Shown piece after piece: positions 25,601 to 38,035 of a stretch of 64,000 nucleotides of DNA. The notes under the pieces were generated by a model, which was not told the origin of the DNA, did no database searches, and was given only the letters and a program-made list of their open reading frames with translations. The translations under genes and the position numbers were made by a program. Source of the DNA: Syngnathus acus (Eukaryota; Chordata; Actinopteri; Syngnathiformes; Syngnathidae); NCBI RefSeq assembly GCF_901709675.1, contig NC_051096.1, positions 5,173,001 to 5,237,000 of the forward strand. The letters are read 5' to 3'. The first letter of the stretch is position 1. Each line of letters begins with the position of its first letter.

Positions 25601-28569
25601 AAGCGCTAAATGCCGGCTAGCTGTTAAAATTAACGCCGCAGATTTTTGCTGTCACTGGACAGTTGGCGAGCTGCCTGCTGAGGCTAATAACTAATTTTTA
25701 AAGAAAAGGTACAATTGACTTATTAATGCAGCCAAGCTGTTTTTAAAGTTCTGGGGGAAAAAAAAAAGGAAAATAATCTTGAGGTCGGATTGCCCGGCCC
25801 TCGTACGCAACTCGAAATTCTAACTGGTGCAGAAAATGAACCAGGGCAAAGCATGTTCCATCCGAAACGAAATAAATAAATAAAACTTAAACTTGGCCGT
25901 TGATTTCCCATGTGGATGTCAACAAAGAATATTCATTTTCTGGAAGGAGAATCTGAGAAAGACTGATAAAGACGACGAAAAAGAATACCTTGACACTGAA
26001 TGCGAATTTTGCCCATTACCGTATTTAAATTAGACAGCTGCTGCGTTAGTACACATCTTTCTTTTTTTTTTTTTCTATTGCAAGGTTGCAATGCAAAGTG
26101 TTACATTTTTCTGCGTGACAAAGAGAAATAACCCAAAGTTGAGCCGAGGGAACAAATCATTTGATGAAGCGCCGGAGGCTTTCGCCGCCGTCGTTTATTG
26201 TGGCGACGCAAGAAAAGACGGCTACGACAAAGAGCCGTGACAAATAGCTTTGACACTCCAGTCAGTGATACAAACATCAGGCTTTGTGTCTCAAACCACC
26301 GAAGACCTGCCAAAGCCGTCGTGATGAATCACACGGCGTCCAAAATCTGCCAGCTTGTAAACTTCGCAAAATGAATAGCGCTTTTTATTGCTGTATTTAG
26401 TCAGGTTAAGGCCCAAAAAAAATCTTATGGAGCAAAAAAAAATTTTTTTTAATTAATTACAAATATTTTTTAGGTTTTGCACCTAAGTTAAAAATAAATA
26501 AATCGTCTGTTTTGGCATTTCTGCAGCTGTAATGTAATACCAGCAAATATCAACATCTGAGAATGACTATTGTCTTTAGGCTATTAAAAATAATCGGACC
26601 CTCAATGAATTTTATGTGACCCTCTTAAGTCCGAGCTCTAGAGACATAAAATGGTCCTAAATGACTTGGACGCAAAGGCTACTTAAATAAAGGTCACATT
26701 TGCATACGATGGATCTCTATTGAGTTGTTAGCATGAAATGTGAAGTTTTTTTCTTTCGAGAGGTTAAAGGTGCAACAATGACAAAACATTCTTGCTTCTT
26801 GACATCTGAATTGCAGCCCATTAAAAATAAAAATATATATTAAAAAAAATTCCCTAGTACAATGGCTTGGATCTTTGATCACCGCCTCTAAAGATAAGTA
26901 CTAGAGCAAATTCTAAATACTGCTTTTGCTATTCATGAACGGTTCCCAGCAGGATTGAGAAGCGAGTGATTAATTTGATTGGTTTCCCCCTTTGGCGTTA
27001 CATTCTCCGACTTGTGCCGGGAGTTTTCCCAGCGAGCCGAGCAGATGGGACCGCTTGGCGACTCCTGATGACATTTATTTGCATGTAAAGTCTCGCCTCA
27101 GTGCACATTTTTAAATTAGCACTTTCTCGCTACCAAATCCCGCTAGCATTATTATTCAGCAATATAATAGTAAAGATGATATCAAGTCATTTTGCTTTTA
27201 TTTCACAAGGCATTTCATCTGTTGCAATTTTCGCGAGCGACAAGGAAAAGCAGAATTGCATGAATGAAAATAATAATTGGCTCAAATAATGCATTTTGTT
27301 TGCTTCAGATAACCTTGGCTGTCATATTGGGAGTCACAATAGAGCAATCACCTGAAAGCATGACAGGTTTGTATGAAAGTGATGCTATTGTCATTTTACT
27401 GAAACCCCTTTAAAATAATAAAAGCAGACATAGTTTATTCATTTTTGACGTTATAAATTGCTATAATGGGTATCAACTTTGAGGGCTGCAGCAAACAAAC
27501 AAAAAAGAAAAGAAAAAAAGCTAAAAATTGTGGCTAAAAATTATTTACTCCTAAGTGTTTCAAATAAATGAATGATTTAATAACTCATTATAAAATTGTG
27601 CATAATTCATATGCGTAGGATTTGGGAATGGCTCGGTATCTTGAATTTATTAGCTAATGTTAAATATGTTAAATATGAAAATAAATAATAAATAATAATA
27701 ATAATTTAATTAATAAATAATAATAATAATAAATTAATAAAAATGTTAAACAAGGTTATGATGTCATCAATTGGCAAATGAAAAAAAAAAATTCAAATCA
27801 AACTATTATAGGTATAAAAGAGCCTTTTTTTCCTGATCCAGTTTTCAACGCAATCCATTGTCCTCAGTTATGCTGTGTTGCAAACCCACCGCAGCTTGGC
27901 TTTATGAATAATTAATCCCCGACCACACTCTCTTGAAATGTTCCGAAAGGAGGTCAATCCCCAGTTTTGATCATTAAACCTATACGAAGACTGAACGGAT
28001 GGCTAGTCGACCTTTGCATTAATCATACGTTTCAACCAAAAGCTTAAATGACCGATCACACCAAGTTGACGACGTGAACATGTTGGTTTGAACATTTTAA
28101 CGCTTTTCAAAAGAGAAACAAAACCACGCTTTAACTGTATTTTTCTTATTATTCTCATTTTACTCTTCACAGACGTGATTACCGGTAATGCTTCTGTGTG
28201 AGGGTCATAATGAACATGCTTTATGAAAGGCTACAAAACAACAACAACTTGAATTATGCTTGTATTAAATCTGTGATTAATTGAACATTTTTATTCATTA
28301 GTTAAATTACAAATGCAAAAGGCCGCCTCCGTTGTTAACTCGTGCGCCTACGTGTGAGTACATCTCATTAGACCGAGTCAATTCCTTATTGTTAAAAATG
28401 TATTAAAAAGAATGGAGTCATTGACTATATTTGGCATGTAATGGAAAAAAAAAAAAAAAAAAAGATATGGCCTCATCATTAAAAATCCATGTAGGGCCCT
28501 CCAGAGCTGTGCAGAGATGATTTCACGCTTGGCTGCGTCATTTGCTAGGTGAGCCGCTACCTCACATAC

Positions 28570-28600
<31 letters not shown>

Positions 28601-29269
28601 AAATAGCCACCATATCAGAGTGTGACGTCCTTGGTTCGCTCTTCTTACGTGAGGCTCGCTGGGATGGATGTGATGGAGCTAATGGAGCAAGGTGAACAGC
28701 GAGGAGGTTGGCTTAGTATCGGGACCACTGCAGGTAACTTTCATTGACAGTTTCATTTTTAAATGATTATAGATATCAAGATATTTTGAAATATTACATT
28801 TCCAGGCCATAAAAATGAAACATTTCACAAATAGGGCATATAATAAAAAAGTAGGGATTTGGGTTCCAAATCAACAAAAAAAAATTGTTTTGGAACAACC
28901 CTGACAGAGAGCAGACTGAAATGCAATAATGAGGCAAAAAAAAATTATTCCACAAAGAACATCTTCAGTTCTCTCATCATATTTTTGCCTCTTATTCATG
29001 TGATATTCTTAGACTCTCCTTAGCAGACCAGCAGACAAGATGTTCAATCAACTATGCATGACTTGACCTTAATGGGTTTTTCACTGGGAGGCTTGGCTTG
29101 GTTATTAGACGACCAGCTCGTGTGGAACAACCTTGGCCCCTGGGGGAGAAAAATTACAATAGTCGAGAGGAAAACCACATTATGGCTGAAGGGAAAGCGC
29201 TGCTGATGTTCTTGGCTAATGCGGACACTTTCCATCTCTTATATGACAAACAAAATTAATTCAACACAC
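22641..29269. other. Gene desert, middle part: no gene found
   Basis: AT-rich non-coding DNA without a recognisable exon or RNA gene. It includes a (CA)13 microsatellite at 28,575-28,600 and an AATAAT-rich tract around 27,670-27,740. Segments near 25,300-25,700 and 26,930-27,090 lack simple repeats and have balanced composition, so they are possible conserved elements. No transposon ends were identified here. Confidence 0.55.
28575..28600. repeat. (CA)13 microsatellite
   Basis: Pure dinucleotide run of 26 bp, preceded by imperfect CA repeats. Confidence 0.9.
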
Positions 29270-32200
29270 CTAGGGTTAGGGTTTCATACGAGACCTAGGG
29301 TTCCAAAGTAGGGTTTAAAGCTAGGCTTAGGGTCTCAAAGTAGGGTTTCATATGAGATTTAGGGTTTCAAAGTAGGGTTTAAAGCTAGGCTCAGGGCTTC
29401 CAAGTAGGGTTTTAAACTAGACTTAGGGTTCCAAAGTAGGGTTTAAAGCTAGCCTTAGGGTCTCAAAGGAGGGTTTCATATGAGATTTAGGGTTTCAAAG
29501 TAGGGTTTAAAGCTAGGCTCAGGGCTTCCAAATTGGGTTTTATACGAGAGTTAGGGTTCCAAATTAGGGTTTAAAGCTAGGCTTAGGGCCTCAAAGTAGG
29601 GTTTCATATGAGATTTAGGCTTTCAAAGTAGGGTTTAAAGCTAGGCTCAGGGCTTCCAAGTAGGGTTTTATACTAGAGTTAGGGTTTCAAAGTAGGGTTT
29701 AAAGCTAGGCTTAGGGTCTCAAAGTAGGGTTTCATGCGAGATTTAGGGTTTCAAAGTAGGGTTTAAAGCTAGGGTTAGGGCTTCAAAGTAGGGTTTTATA
29801 CTAGATTTAGGGTTCCAAAGTAGAGTTTAAAGCTAGCCTTAGGGCAGGGGTCTCAAACTCCAGTCCTCGGGGGCCGCATTCCAACATGTTTTCCAAGTTT
29901 CCCTTGTTAAACACACCTGATTCAATTATCAGGCTCCTGCAGAACGTGCGGATGAACTGATCATTTGAATCAGGTGTGTTTAACGAGGGAAACTTGGAAA
30001 ACATGTAGGAATGCGGCCCCCGAGGACTGGAGTTTGAGACCCCTGCCTTAGGGTTTCAAAGTAGGGTTTAAAGCTAGGCTCAGGGCCTCAAAGTAGGGTT
30101 TTATACTGGAGTTAGGGTTTCAAAGTAGGGTTTAAAGCTAGGCTTAGGGTCTCAAAGTAGGGTTTCATACAAGATTTAGGGTGTCAAAGTAGGGTTTAAA
30201 GCTAGGCTCAGGGCTTCCAAGTAGGGTTTCATACTAGAGTTAGGGTTTCAAAGTAGGGTTTAAAGCTAGGCTTAGTGTCTCAAAGTAGGGTTTCATACGA
30301 GATTTAGGGTTTCAAAGGAGGGTTTAAAGCTAGGGTTAGGGCTTCAAAGTAGGGTTTTATACTAGGGTTAGGGTTTCAAAGTAGGGTTTAAAGCTAGGCT
30401 TAGGGCCTCACAGTAGGCTTTCATACGAGATTTAGGGTTTCAAAATAGGGTTTACAGCTAGGCTCAGGGCTTCCAAGTAGGGTTTTATACTGGAGTTAGG
30501 GTTTCAAAGTAGGGTTTAAAGCTAGGCTTAGGGTCTCAAAGTAGGGTTTCATACAAGATTTAGGGTTTCAAAGTAGGGTTTAAAGCTAGGGTCAGGGCTT
30601 CAAAGTAGGGTTTTATACTGGAGTTAGGGTTTCAAAGTAGTGTTTAAAGCTAGGCTTAGGGTATCAAAGTAGGGTTTCATACGAGATTTAGGGTTTCAAA
30701 GTAGGGTTTAAAGCTAGGGTTAGGGCTTCAAAGTAGGGTTTCATACTGTAGTTAGGGTTTCAAAGTAGTGTTTAAAGCTAGGCTTAGGGTATCAAAGTAG
30801 GGTTTCATACAAGATTTAGGGTTTCAAAGAAGGGTTTAAAGCTAGGCTCAGGGCTTCCAAGTAGGGTTTCATACTGTAGTTAGGGTTTCAAAGTAGGGTT
30901 TAAAGCCAGGCTTAGGGTCTCAAAGTAGGGTTTCATATGAGATTTAGGGTTTCAAAGTAGGGTTTAAAGCTAGGCTCACGGCCTCAAAGTAGGGTTTTAT
31001 ACTGGAGTTAGGGTTTCAAAGTAGGGTTTAAAGCTAGGCTTAGGGTCTCAAAGTAGGGTTTCATACAAGATTTAGGGTGTCAAAGTAGGGTTTAAAGCTA
31101 GGCTCAGGGCTTCCAAGTAGGGTTTCATACTAGAGTTAGGGTTTCAAAGTAGGGTTTAAAGCTAGGCTTAGTGTCTCAAAGTAGGGTTTCATACGAGATT
31201 TAGGGTTTCAAAGGAGGGTTTAAAGCTAGGGTTAGGGCTTCAAAGTAGGGTTTTATACTAGGGTTAGGGTTTCAAAGTAGGGTTTAAAGCTAGGCTTAGG
31301 GCCTCACAGTAGGCTTTCATACGAGATTTAGGGTTTCAAAATAGGGTTTACAGCTAGGCTCAGGGCTTCCAAGTAGGGTTTTATACTGGAGTTAGGGTTT
31401 CAAAGTAGGGTTTAAAGCTAGGCTTAGGGTCTCAAAGTAGGGTTTCATACAAGATTTAGGGTTTCAAAGTAGGGTTTAAAGCTAGGGTCAGGGCTTCAAA
31501 GTAGGGTTTTATACTGGAGTTAGGGTTTCAAAGTAGTGTTTAAAGCTAGGCTTAGGGTATCAAAGTAGGGTTTCATACGAGATTTAGGGTTTCAAAGAAG
31601 GGTTTAAAGCTAGGCTCAGGGCTTCCAAGTAGGGTTTCATACTGTAGTTAGGGTTTCAAAGTAGGGTTTAAAGCCAGGCTTAGGGTCTCAAAGTAGGGTT
31701 TCATATGAGATTTAGGGTTTCAAAGTAGGGTTTAAAGCTAGGCTCAGGGCCTCAAAGTAGGGTTTTATACTGGAGTTAGGGTTTCAAAGTAGGGTTTAAA
31801 GCTAGGCTTAGGGTCTCAAAGTAGGGTTTCATACAAGATTTAGGGTGTCAAAGTAGGGTTTAAAGCTAGGCTCAGGGCTTCCAAGTAGGGTTTCATACTA
31901 GAGTTAGGGTTTCAAAGTAGGGTTTAAAGCTAGGCTTAGTGTCTCAAAGTAGGGTTTCATACGAGATTTAGGGTTTCAAAGGAGGGTTTAAAGCTAGGGT
32001 TAGGGCTTCAAAGTAGGGTTTTATACTAGGGTTAGGGTTTCAAAGTAGGGTTTAAAGCTAGGCTTAGGGCCTCACAGTAGGCTTTCATACGAGATTTAGG
32101 GTTTCAAAATAGGGTTTACAGCTAGGCTCAGGGCTTCCAAGTAGGGTTTTATACTGGAGTTAGGGTTTCAAAGTAGGGTTTAAAGCTAGGCTTAGGGTCT

Positions 32201-35200
32201 CAAAGTAGGGTTTCATACAAGATTTAGGGTTTCAAAGTAGGGTTTAAAGCTAGGGTCAGGGCTTCAAAGTAGGGTTTTATACTGGAGTTAGGGTTTCAAA
32301 GTAGTGTTTAAAGCTAGGCTTAGGGTATCAAAGTAGGGTTTCATACGAGATTTAGGGTTTCAAAGAAGGGTTTAAAGCTAGGCTCAGGGCTTCCAAGTAG
32401 GGTTTCATACTGTAGTTAGGGTTTCAAAGTAGGGTTTAAAGCCAGGCTTAGGGTCTCAAAGTAGGGTTTCATATGAGATTTAGGGTTTCAAAGTAGGGTT
32501 TAAAGCTAGGCTCAGGGCCTCAAAGTAGGGTTTTATACTGGAGTTAGGGTTTCAAAGTAGGGTTTAAAGCTAGGCTTAGGGTCTCAAAGTAGGGTTTCAT
32601 ACAAGATTTAGGGTGTCAAAGTAGGGTTTAAAGCTAGGCTCAGGGCTTCCAAGTAGGGTTTCATACTAGAGTTAGGGTTTCAAAGTAGGGTTTAAAGCTA
32701 GGGTTAGGGCTTCAAAGTAGGGTTTTATACTAGGGTTAGGGTTTCAAAGTAGGGTTTAAAGCTAGGCTTAGGGCCTCACAGTAGGCTTTCATACGAGATT
32801 TAGGGTTTCAAAATAGGGTTTACAGCTAGGCTTAGGGCTTCCAAGTAGGGTTTTATACTGGAGTTAGGGTTTCAAAGTAGGGTTTAAAGCTAGGCTTAGG
32901 GTCTCAAAGTAGGGTTTCATACAAGATTTAGGGTTTCAAAGTAGGGTTTAAAGCTAGGGTTAGGGCTTCAAAGTAGGGTTTTATACTGGAGTTAGGGTTT
33001 CAAAGTAGTGTTTAAAGCTAGGCTTAGGGTATCAAAGTAGGGTTTCATACGAGATTTAGGGTTTCAAAGAAGGGTTTAAAGCTAGGCTCAGGGCTTCCAA
33101 GTAGGGTTTCATACTGTAGTTAGGGTTTCAAAGTAGGGTTTAAAGCCAGGCTTAGGGTCTCAAAGTAGGGTTTCATATGAGATTTAGGGTTTCAAAGTAG
33201 GGTTTAAAGCTAGGCTCAGGGCCTCAAAGTAGGGTTTTATACTGGAGTTAGGGTTTCAAAGTAGGGTTTAAAGCTAGGCTTAGGGTCTCAAAGTAGGGTT
33301 TCATACAAGATTTAGGGTGTCAAAGTAGGGTTTAAAGCTAGGCTCAGGGCTTCCAAGTAGGGTTTCATACTAGAGTTAGGGTTTCAAAGTAGGGTTTAAA
33401 GCTAGGCTTAGTGTCTCAAAGTAGGGTTTCATACGAGATTTAGGGTTTCAAAGGAGGGTTTAAAGCTAGGGTTAGGGCTTCAAAGTAGGGTTTTATACTA
33501 GGGTTAGGGTTTCAAAGTAGGGTTTAAAGCTAGGCTTAGGGCCTCACAGTAGGCTTTCATACGAGATTTAGGGTTTCAAAATAGGGTTTACAGCTAGGCT
33601 CAGGGCTTCCAAGTAGGGTTTTATACTGGAGTTAGGGTTTCAAAGTAGGGTTTAAAGCTAGGCTTAGGGTCTCAAAGTAGGGTTTCATACAAGATTTAGG
33701 GTTTCAAAGTAGGGTTTAAAGCTAGGGTCAGGCCTTCAAAGTAGGGTTTTATACTGGAGTTAGGGTTTCAAAGTAGTGTTAAAAGCTAGGCTTAGGGTAT
33801 CAAAGTAGGGTTTCATACGAGATTTAGGGTTTCAAAGAAGGGTTTAAAGCTAGGCTCAGGGCTTCCAAGTAGGGTTTCATACTGTAGTTAGGGTTTCAAA
33901 GTAGGGTTTAAAGCCAGGCTTAGGGTCTCAAAGTAGGGTTTCATATGAGATTTAGGGTTTCAAAGTAGGGTTTAAAGCTAGGCTCAGGGCCTCAAAGTAG
34001 GGTTTTATACTGGAGTTAGGGTTTCAAAGTAGGGTTTAAAGCTAGGCTTAGGGTCTCAAAGTAGGGTTTCATACAAGATTTAGGGTGTCAAAGTAGGGTT
34101 TAAAGCTAGGCTCAGGGCTTCCAAGTAGGGTTTCATACTAGAGTTAGGGTTTCAAAGTAGGGTTTAAAGCTAGGGTTAGGGCTTCAAAGTAGGGTTTTAT
34201 ACTAGGGTTAGGGTTTCAAAGTAGGGTTTAAAGCTAGGCCTAGGGCCTCACAGTAGGCTTTCATACGAGATTTAGGGTTTCAAAATAGGGTTTACAGCTA
34301 GGCTTAGGGCTTCCAAGTAGGGTTTTATACTGGAGTTAGGGTTTCAAAGTAGGGTTTAAAGCTAGGCTTAGGGTCTCAAAGTAGGGTTTCATACAAGATT
34401 TAGGGTTTCAAAGTAGGGTTTAAAGCTAGGGTCAGGGCTTCAAAGTAGGGTTTTATACTGGAGTTAGGGTTTCAAAGTAGTGTTTAAAGCTAGGCTTAGG
34501 GTATCAAAGTAGGGTTTCATACGAGATTTAGGGTTTCAAAGAAGGGTTTAAAGCTAGGCTCAGGGCTTCCAAGTAGGGTTTCATACTGTAGTTAGGGTTT
34601 CAAAGTAGGGTTTAAAGCCAGGCTTAGGGCCTCACAGTAGGCTTTCATACGAGATTTAGGGTTTCAAAATAGGGTTTACAGCTCGGCTCAGGGCTTCCAA
34701 GTAGGGTTTTATACTGGAGTTAGGGTTTCAAAGTAGGGTTTAAAGCTAGGCTTAGGGTCTCAAAGTAGGGTTTCATACAAGATTTAGGGTTTCAAAGTAG
34801 GGTTTAAAGCTAGGGTTAGGGCTTCAAAGTAGGGTTTTATACTGGAGTTAGGGTTTCAAAGTAGTGTTTAAAGCTAGGCTTAGGGTATCAAAGTAGGGTT
34901 TCATACGAGATTTAGGGTTTCAAAGAAGGGTTTAAAGCTAGGCTCAGGGCTTCCAAGTAGGGTTTCATACTGTAGTTAGGGTTTCAAAGTAGGGTTTAAA
35001 GCCAGGCTTAGGGTCTCAAAGTAGGGTTTCATATGAGATTTAGGGTTTCAAAGTAGGGTTTAAAGCTAGGCTCAGGGCCTCAAAGTAGGGTTTTATACTA
35101 GAGTTAGGGTTCCAAAGTAGGGTTTAAAGCTACGCTTAGGGTCTCAAAGTAGGGTTTCATACGAGATTTAGGCTTTCAAAGTAGGGTTTAAAGCTAGGCT

Positions 35201-35241
35201 CAGGGCTTACAAGTAGGGTTTCATACGAGATTTAGGGTTTT
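29270..35241. repeat. 6-kb hierarchical satellite, 64-bp monomer
   Basis: A continuous tandem array, about 90 monomers of 64 bp. Each monomer divides as 13+13+6+13+19 bp, and every part begins AGGGTTT or a variant (for example agggtttcaaagt and agggtttaaagct). Monomers alternate between a 'catac.agattt' end and a 'tatactggagtt' end, giving a 128-bp dimer. Diagnostic variants recur at larger spacing: 'aagtagtgtt' occurs at 31,531, 32,299, 33,003, 33,771 and 34,475 (768, 704, 768 and 704 bp, which are 12 or 11 monomers). The variant 'cttagggcttcc' at 32,831 and 34,303 is 1,472 bp apart. A hAT MITE interrupts the array near its left end. There is no coding potential. The AGGGTTT core is also a telomere-like heptamer. 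Confidence 0.97.
29845..30045. mobile_element. hAT-type MITE with 8-bp target duplication
   Basis: A 201-bp palindromic element beginning caggggtctcaaactccag and ending with its inverted copy. It is flanked on both sides by the 8-bp direct repeat ccttaggg (29,837-29,844 and 30,046-30,053). An 8-bp duplication is the hallmark of hAT transposition. The interior is an inverted repeat around 'ccaagtttccc' and 'aacacacctga'. It is inserted inside one satellite monomer and appears once in the array. Confidence 0.93.
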
Positions 35242-36736
35242 TTAAATATTTGACCAGTTTTTACTCATCTGATTTAAAAACAAGTTATTTGTCAGTTCGT
35301 TTTGTAGCTTTGACTGTAAATTATATGAAGTTCTCATACACTTATTTCATAATGGCCCTGCAAAAGAAGCTAAGACTAAATGCAGCCCGCGAAAAAAAAC
35401 ACCCCTGGCTTAAAACAACGGCAGCCATTTAGTAGAGACAAGGCTCAATCATCAGGGCTGTGTTTACCCTCATTCCAATTCTCGCACGTCTGTAAATAAG
35501 CACACAAAATGGCCCGGCGGAGGATTAATTTTCTCCTCCAGCTGTGTACTCTAATTGGGATAATAAGCCGAAAGGTTATCAGTGCGCTACGAGGCAGCGG
35601 CATAATTCAAGCACCTTGTCCAATTTCTCTTCTGGCTCCTTTTGTTTTCCTTCAGCAGCCCTCCAGTGCATTAAGTGGATATTAAAGGACACTGAACTTC
35701 CAGTTAAGGTTACTAATACTTGATTGGACACAATCACCTTTGAATTTTAAGCGTGACAACATGAAGTCAACCACACCTCTAGAATAAAGTCATCGAAGTT
35801 ATTTTACAGTATTGAGCTTCAAAAGTTTCTTCAGTGGGGTCAGCCAAGTTTTTTTGCAAGGTTGTATACGTATGTTATTATGTAGCTCACCAACATTTTT
35901 ATTTAAAATTATGAGATTATAGAACTTGAATGTATATTGGTTAACTGAATAGAATTTTTCAGCAAATATGTATTCTTGATTTTTTTTTAATAAAGGATTC
36001 CGTCGAGTGGTCACCATCGCTTTGCTACTCACGGAACAGGAAACATTTATGTTCAGTATTTTAATACAACACAGCAGTCATTAAATGTGCTCATCGAAAT
36101 TGCCACAATTACATGTTGGTAATGGCTACGGCAAAAGTCATTATAGTTTTCATTCACTGAAGCGTTCTAACACATGAAACTCATCAGCTTTCCTGGGGTA
36201 GTTTTATTGTTTTTTGTTCGCTTTTGTTATTTAACAGCACTCTTAACATTTGAAGATGTTAAGAACAGATGTAGTCTGGTGTTTAACGGAGAGTAGAAAC
36301 TTTGGATTGCGAGCGTATGTCAAAGGTCACCCTGTGATGAAAAGCAAAATACAATTATTATTATTATTTACATGTCAGCCACACGTTGGATTGGCCAAAA
36401 GTGGCTATTAGTGAGACGAGATGGAAGCCTCTCGAACATAGCTTCAAATAAATCCATGTCCACTGAACTGATTTCTTTGTTAAAACGCATGAATCTGTCG
36501 AGCGTGTTCATGCTGCGTTCATATTCCACGTTTAGTTATGATCCGACCTGAAGTATGCACCCAAGCCTTGATTGCTTCATTAATTTGGCTCCAGTCTGGA
36601 TGATATTTGTCTCAAGCTGATTGGCCAACAGAGAGATACCTGCCGCTCTCAAATAAACAACATTTGTCATATTATTATTGTTAGCAGACATTTTCAAAGC
36701 AACTATTTTCTTTGTCATTAAATAATAATGGGACTA
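35242..36736. other. Intergenic, no gene
   Basis: Non-coding DNA between the satellite and the Tc1-like element. The first 170 bp contain words such as 'atgcagcccgcg' and 'acacccctggc' that recall a decayed hAT end. The segment about 35,430-35,700 has balanced composition and could be a conserved non-coding element. There is no exon signal. Confidence 0.5.
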
Positions 36737-37793
36737 TACAGGACAGAAAATTAGAATATTGTGATAAAGTTCTTTATTTTCTGTAATGCAATTAAAAAAC
36801 CAAAAATGTTATACATTTATTATTTTAATATTGCTGATTATGGCATACAGCTTAAAAAAACTCCAATATCCTATCTCAAAATATTAGAATATCATGAATA
36901 AGTATACTAGTAGGGTATTCAACTAATCACTTGAATCGTCTAATTAACTCGAAACACCTACAAGGGCTTCCTGAGCCTTGAAAAACACTCAGCTTGGTTC
37001 AGTAAACGAAATCACAAGTATGGGGAAGACTGCTGATCTGACTGCTGTCCAGAAGACCATCATTGATACCCTCCATCAGGAAGGTAAGACACAAAAAGAA
37101 ATTTCTCAAAGAGCAAGCTGTTCACAGATTGCAGTTTCAAAGCACATCCACAAAAAGTCTGTGGCAGGAAACGCTGCACAACCAAGAGAGATGACCGCAG
37201 CCTTAACAGCATTGTGAAGAAGAGTCGCTTCCAGAATTTGGGGGCGCTTCAAAGACCGTGGACTGAAGCTGGAGTCCAGGTATCAAAAGCCACTGTTCAC
37301 AGACGTGTCCGGGAAATGGCCTACAATATTCCCATGGTCAAGCCACTTCTCAACTCAAGACAACGGAAGAAGCGTCTGACTTGGGCTATGGAAAAGAAGC
37401 ACTGGACAGCATCCTGGGCATCCATAACATCTCAGCAATGCCACAGGCTGATTGCCTCCAAGCCACGCCGCATTGATGCAGTAATCTGTGCGAAAGGATT
37501 CCCAACCAAGTACTGAGTGCATCAACGGATATTTTCAAATGTTTGATTTTGTTTTGCTGTTATAAATCTTTTTTTTATTTGGTCTGAGGAAATATTCTAA
37601 TATTTTGAGATAGGATATTTGACTTATCTTAAGCTGTAAGTCATAATCAGCAATATTAAAATAATAAAAGGCTTGCAATATTTCAGTTGATTTGTAATGA
37701 ATCCAGAATGTATGACATTTTTGTTTTTTTAATTGCATTAAAGAAAATAAAGAACTTTATCACAATATTCTCATTTTCTGAGACAGTCCTGTA
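36737..37793 (+). mobile_element. Tc1-like transposon, internally deleted
   Basis: The ends are inverted copies: left 'tacaggacagaaaattagaa', right ending 'ctgagacagtcctgta'. Sub-terminal inverted repeats extend about 200 bp inward ('gtgataaagttctttatttt', 'tattttaatattgctgatta'). TA dinucleotides at both ends fit Tc1/mariner insertion. At about 1.06 kb it is shorter than a full Tc1-like element (about 1.3-1.6 kb) because part of the transposase gene is missing. The left end lacks a few bases present at the right end. Confidence 0.9.
37020..37516 (+). pseudogene. Broken Tc1-like transposase
   Basis: The reading frame starts MGKTADLTAVQKTIIDTLHQ and continues through a paired-like helix-turn-helix (KEISQRASCSQIAVSKHI), as in Tc1 transposases. 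The frame breaks near 37,214 and the sequence resumes one frame away with the second DNA-binding segment (TVHRRVREMAY). It then jumps directly to the family's C-terminal end (IDAVICAKGFPTKY, stop at 37,514-37,516). The intervening catalytic DDE region is missing, so no active enzyme can be made. A relic of autonomous ancestry. Confidence 0.88.
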
Positions 37794-37869
37794 AGTATAA
37801 ATCAAATAATCAAAAATCATGGCCAAACCGCCATACCCGCCCTCATCCCCACTTTCTGATTGGCTGTTT

Positions 37870-38035
37870 GATCTGTGATGTCATTCGGACACTCCATTAG
37901 GTACACTGCCATTTTCAAGTGTACCAAATCACAGGCCACTTCATTAGGGAAAAATCATGGTCAAAGCTTAAATGAAAGCGAAAAATGCCACACCCACCCT
38001 CACCCCCACTTTCTGATTGGCTGGTTGATCTGTGA
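37870..38035. repeat. Diverged upstream copies of the tandem repeat
   Basis: The words 'cggacactccattaggtaca' and 'gccattttcaagtgtacc' occur here once and again in every unit of the following array. This copy lacks the hairpin insert and instead carries 'ccacccaccctcacccccac' with 'ttctgattggctg', itself seen twice (about 37,840 and 38,010). It probably represents the ancestral form of the unit. Confidence 0.7.

Noticed and set aside
29270-35241. Regular repeats that could suggest a CRISPR-like array
   Set aside because: There are no unique spacers; the repeats are contiguous and nested, and this is vertebrate DNA. It is a satellite.
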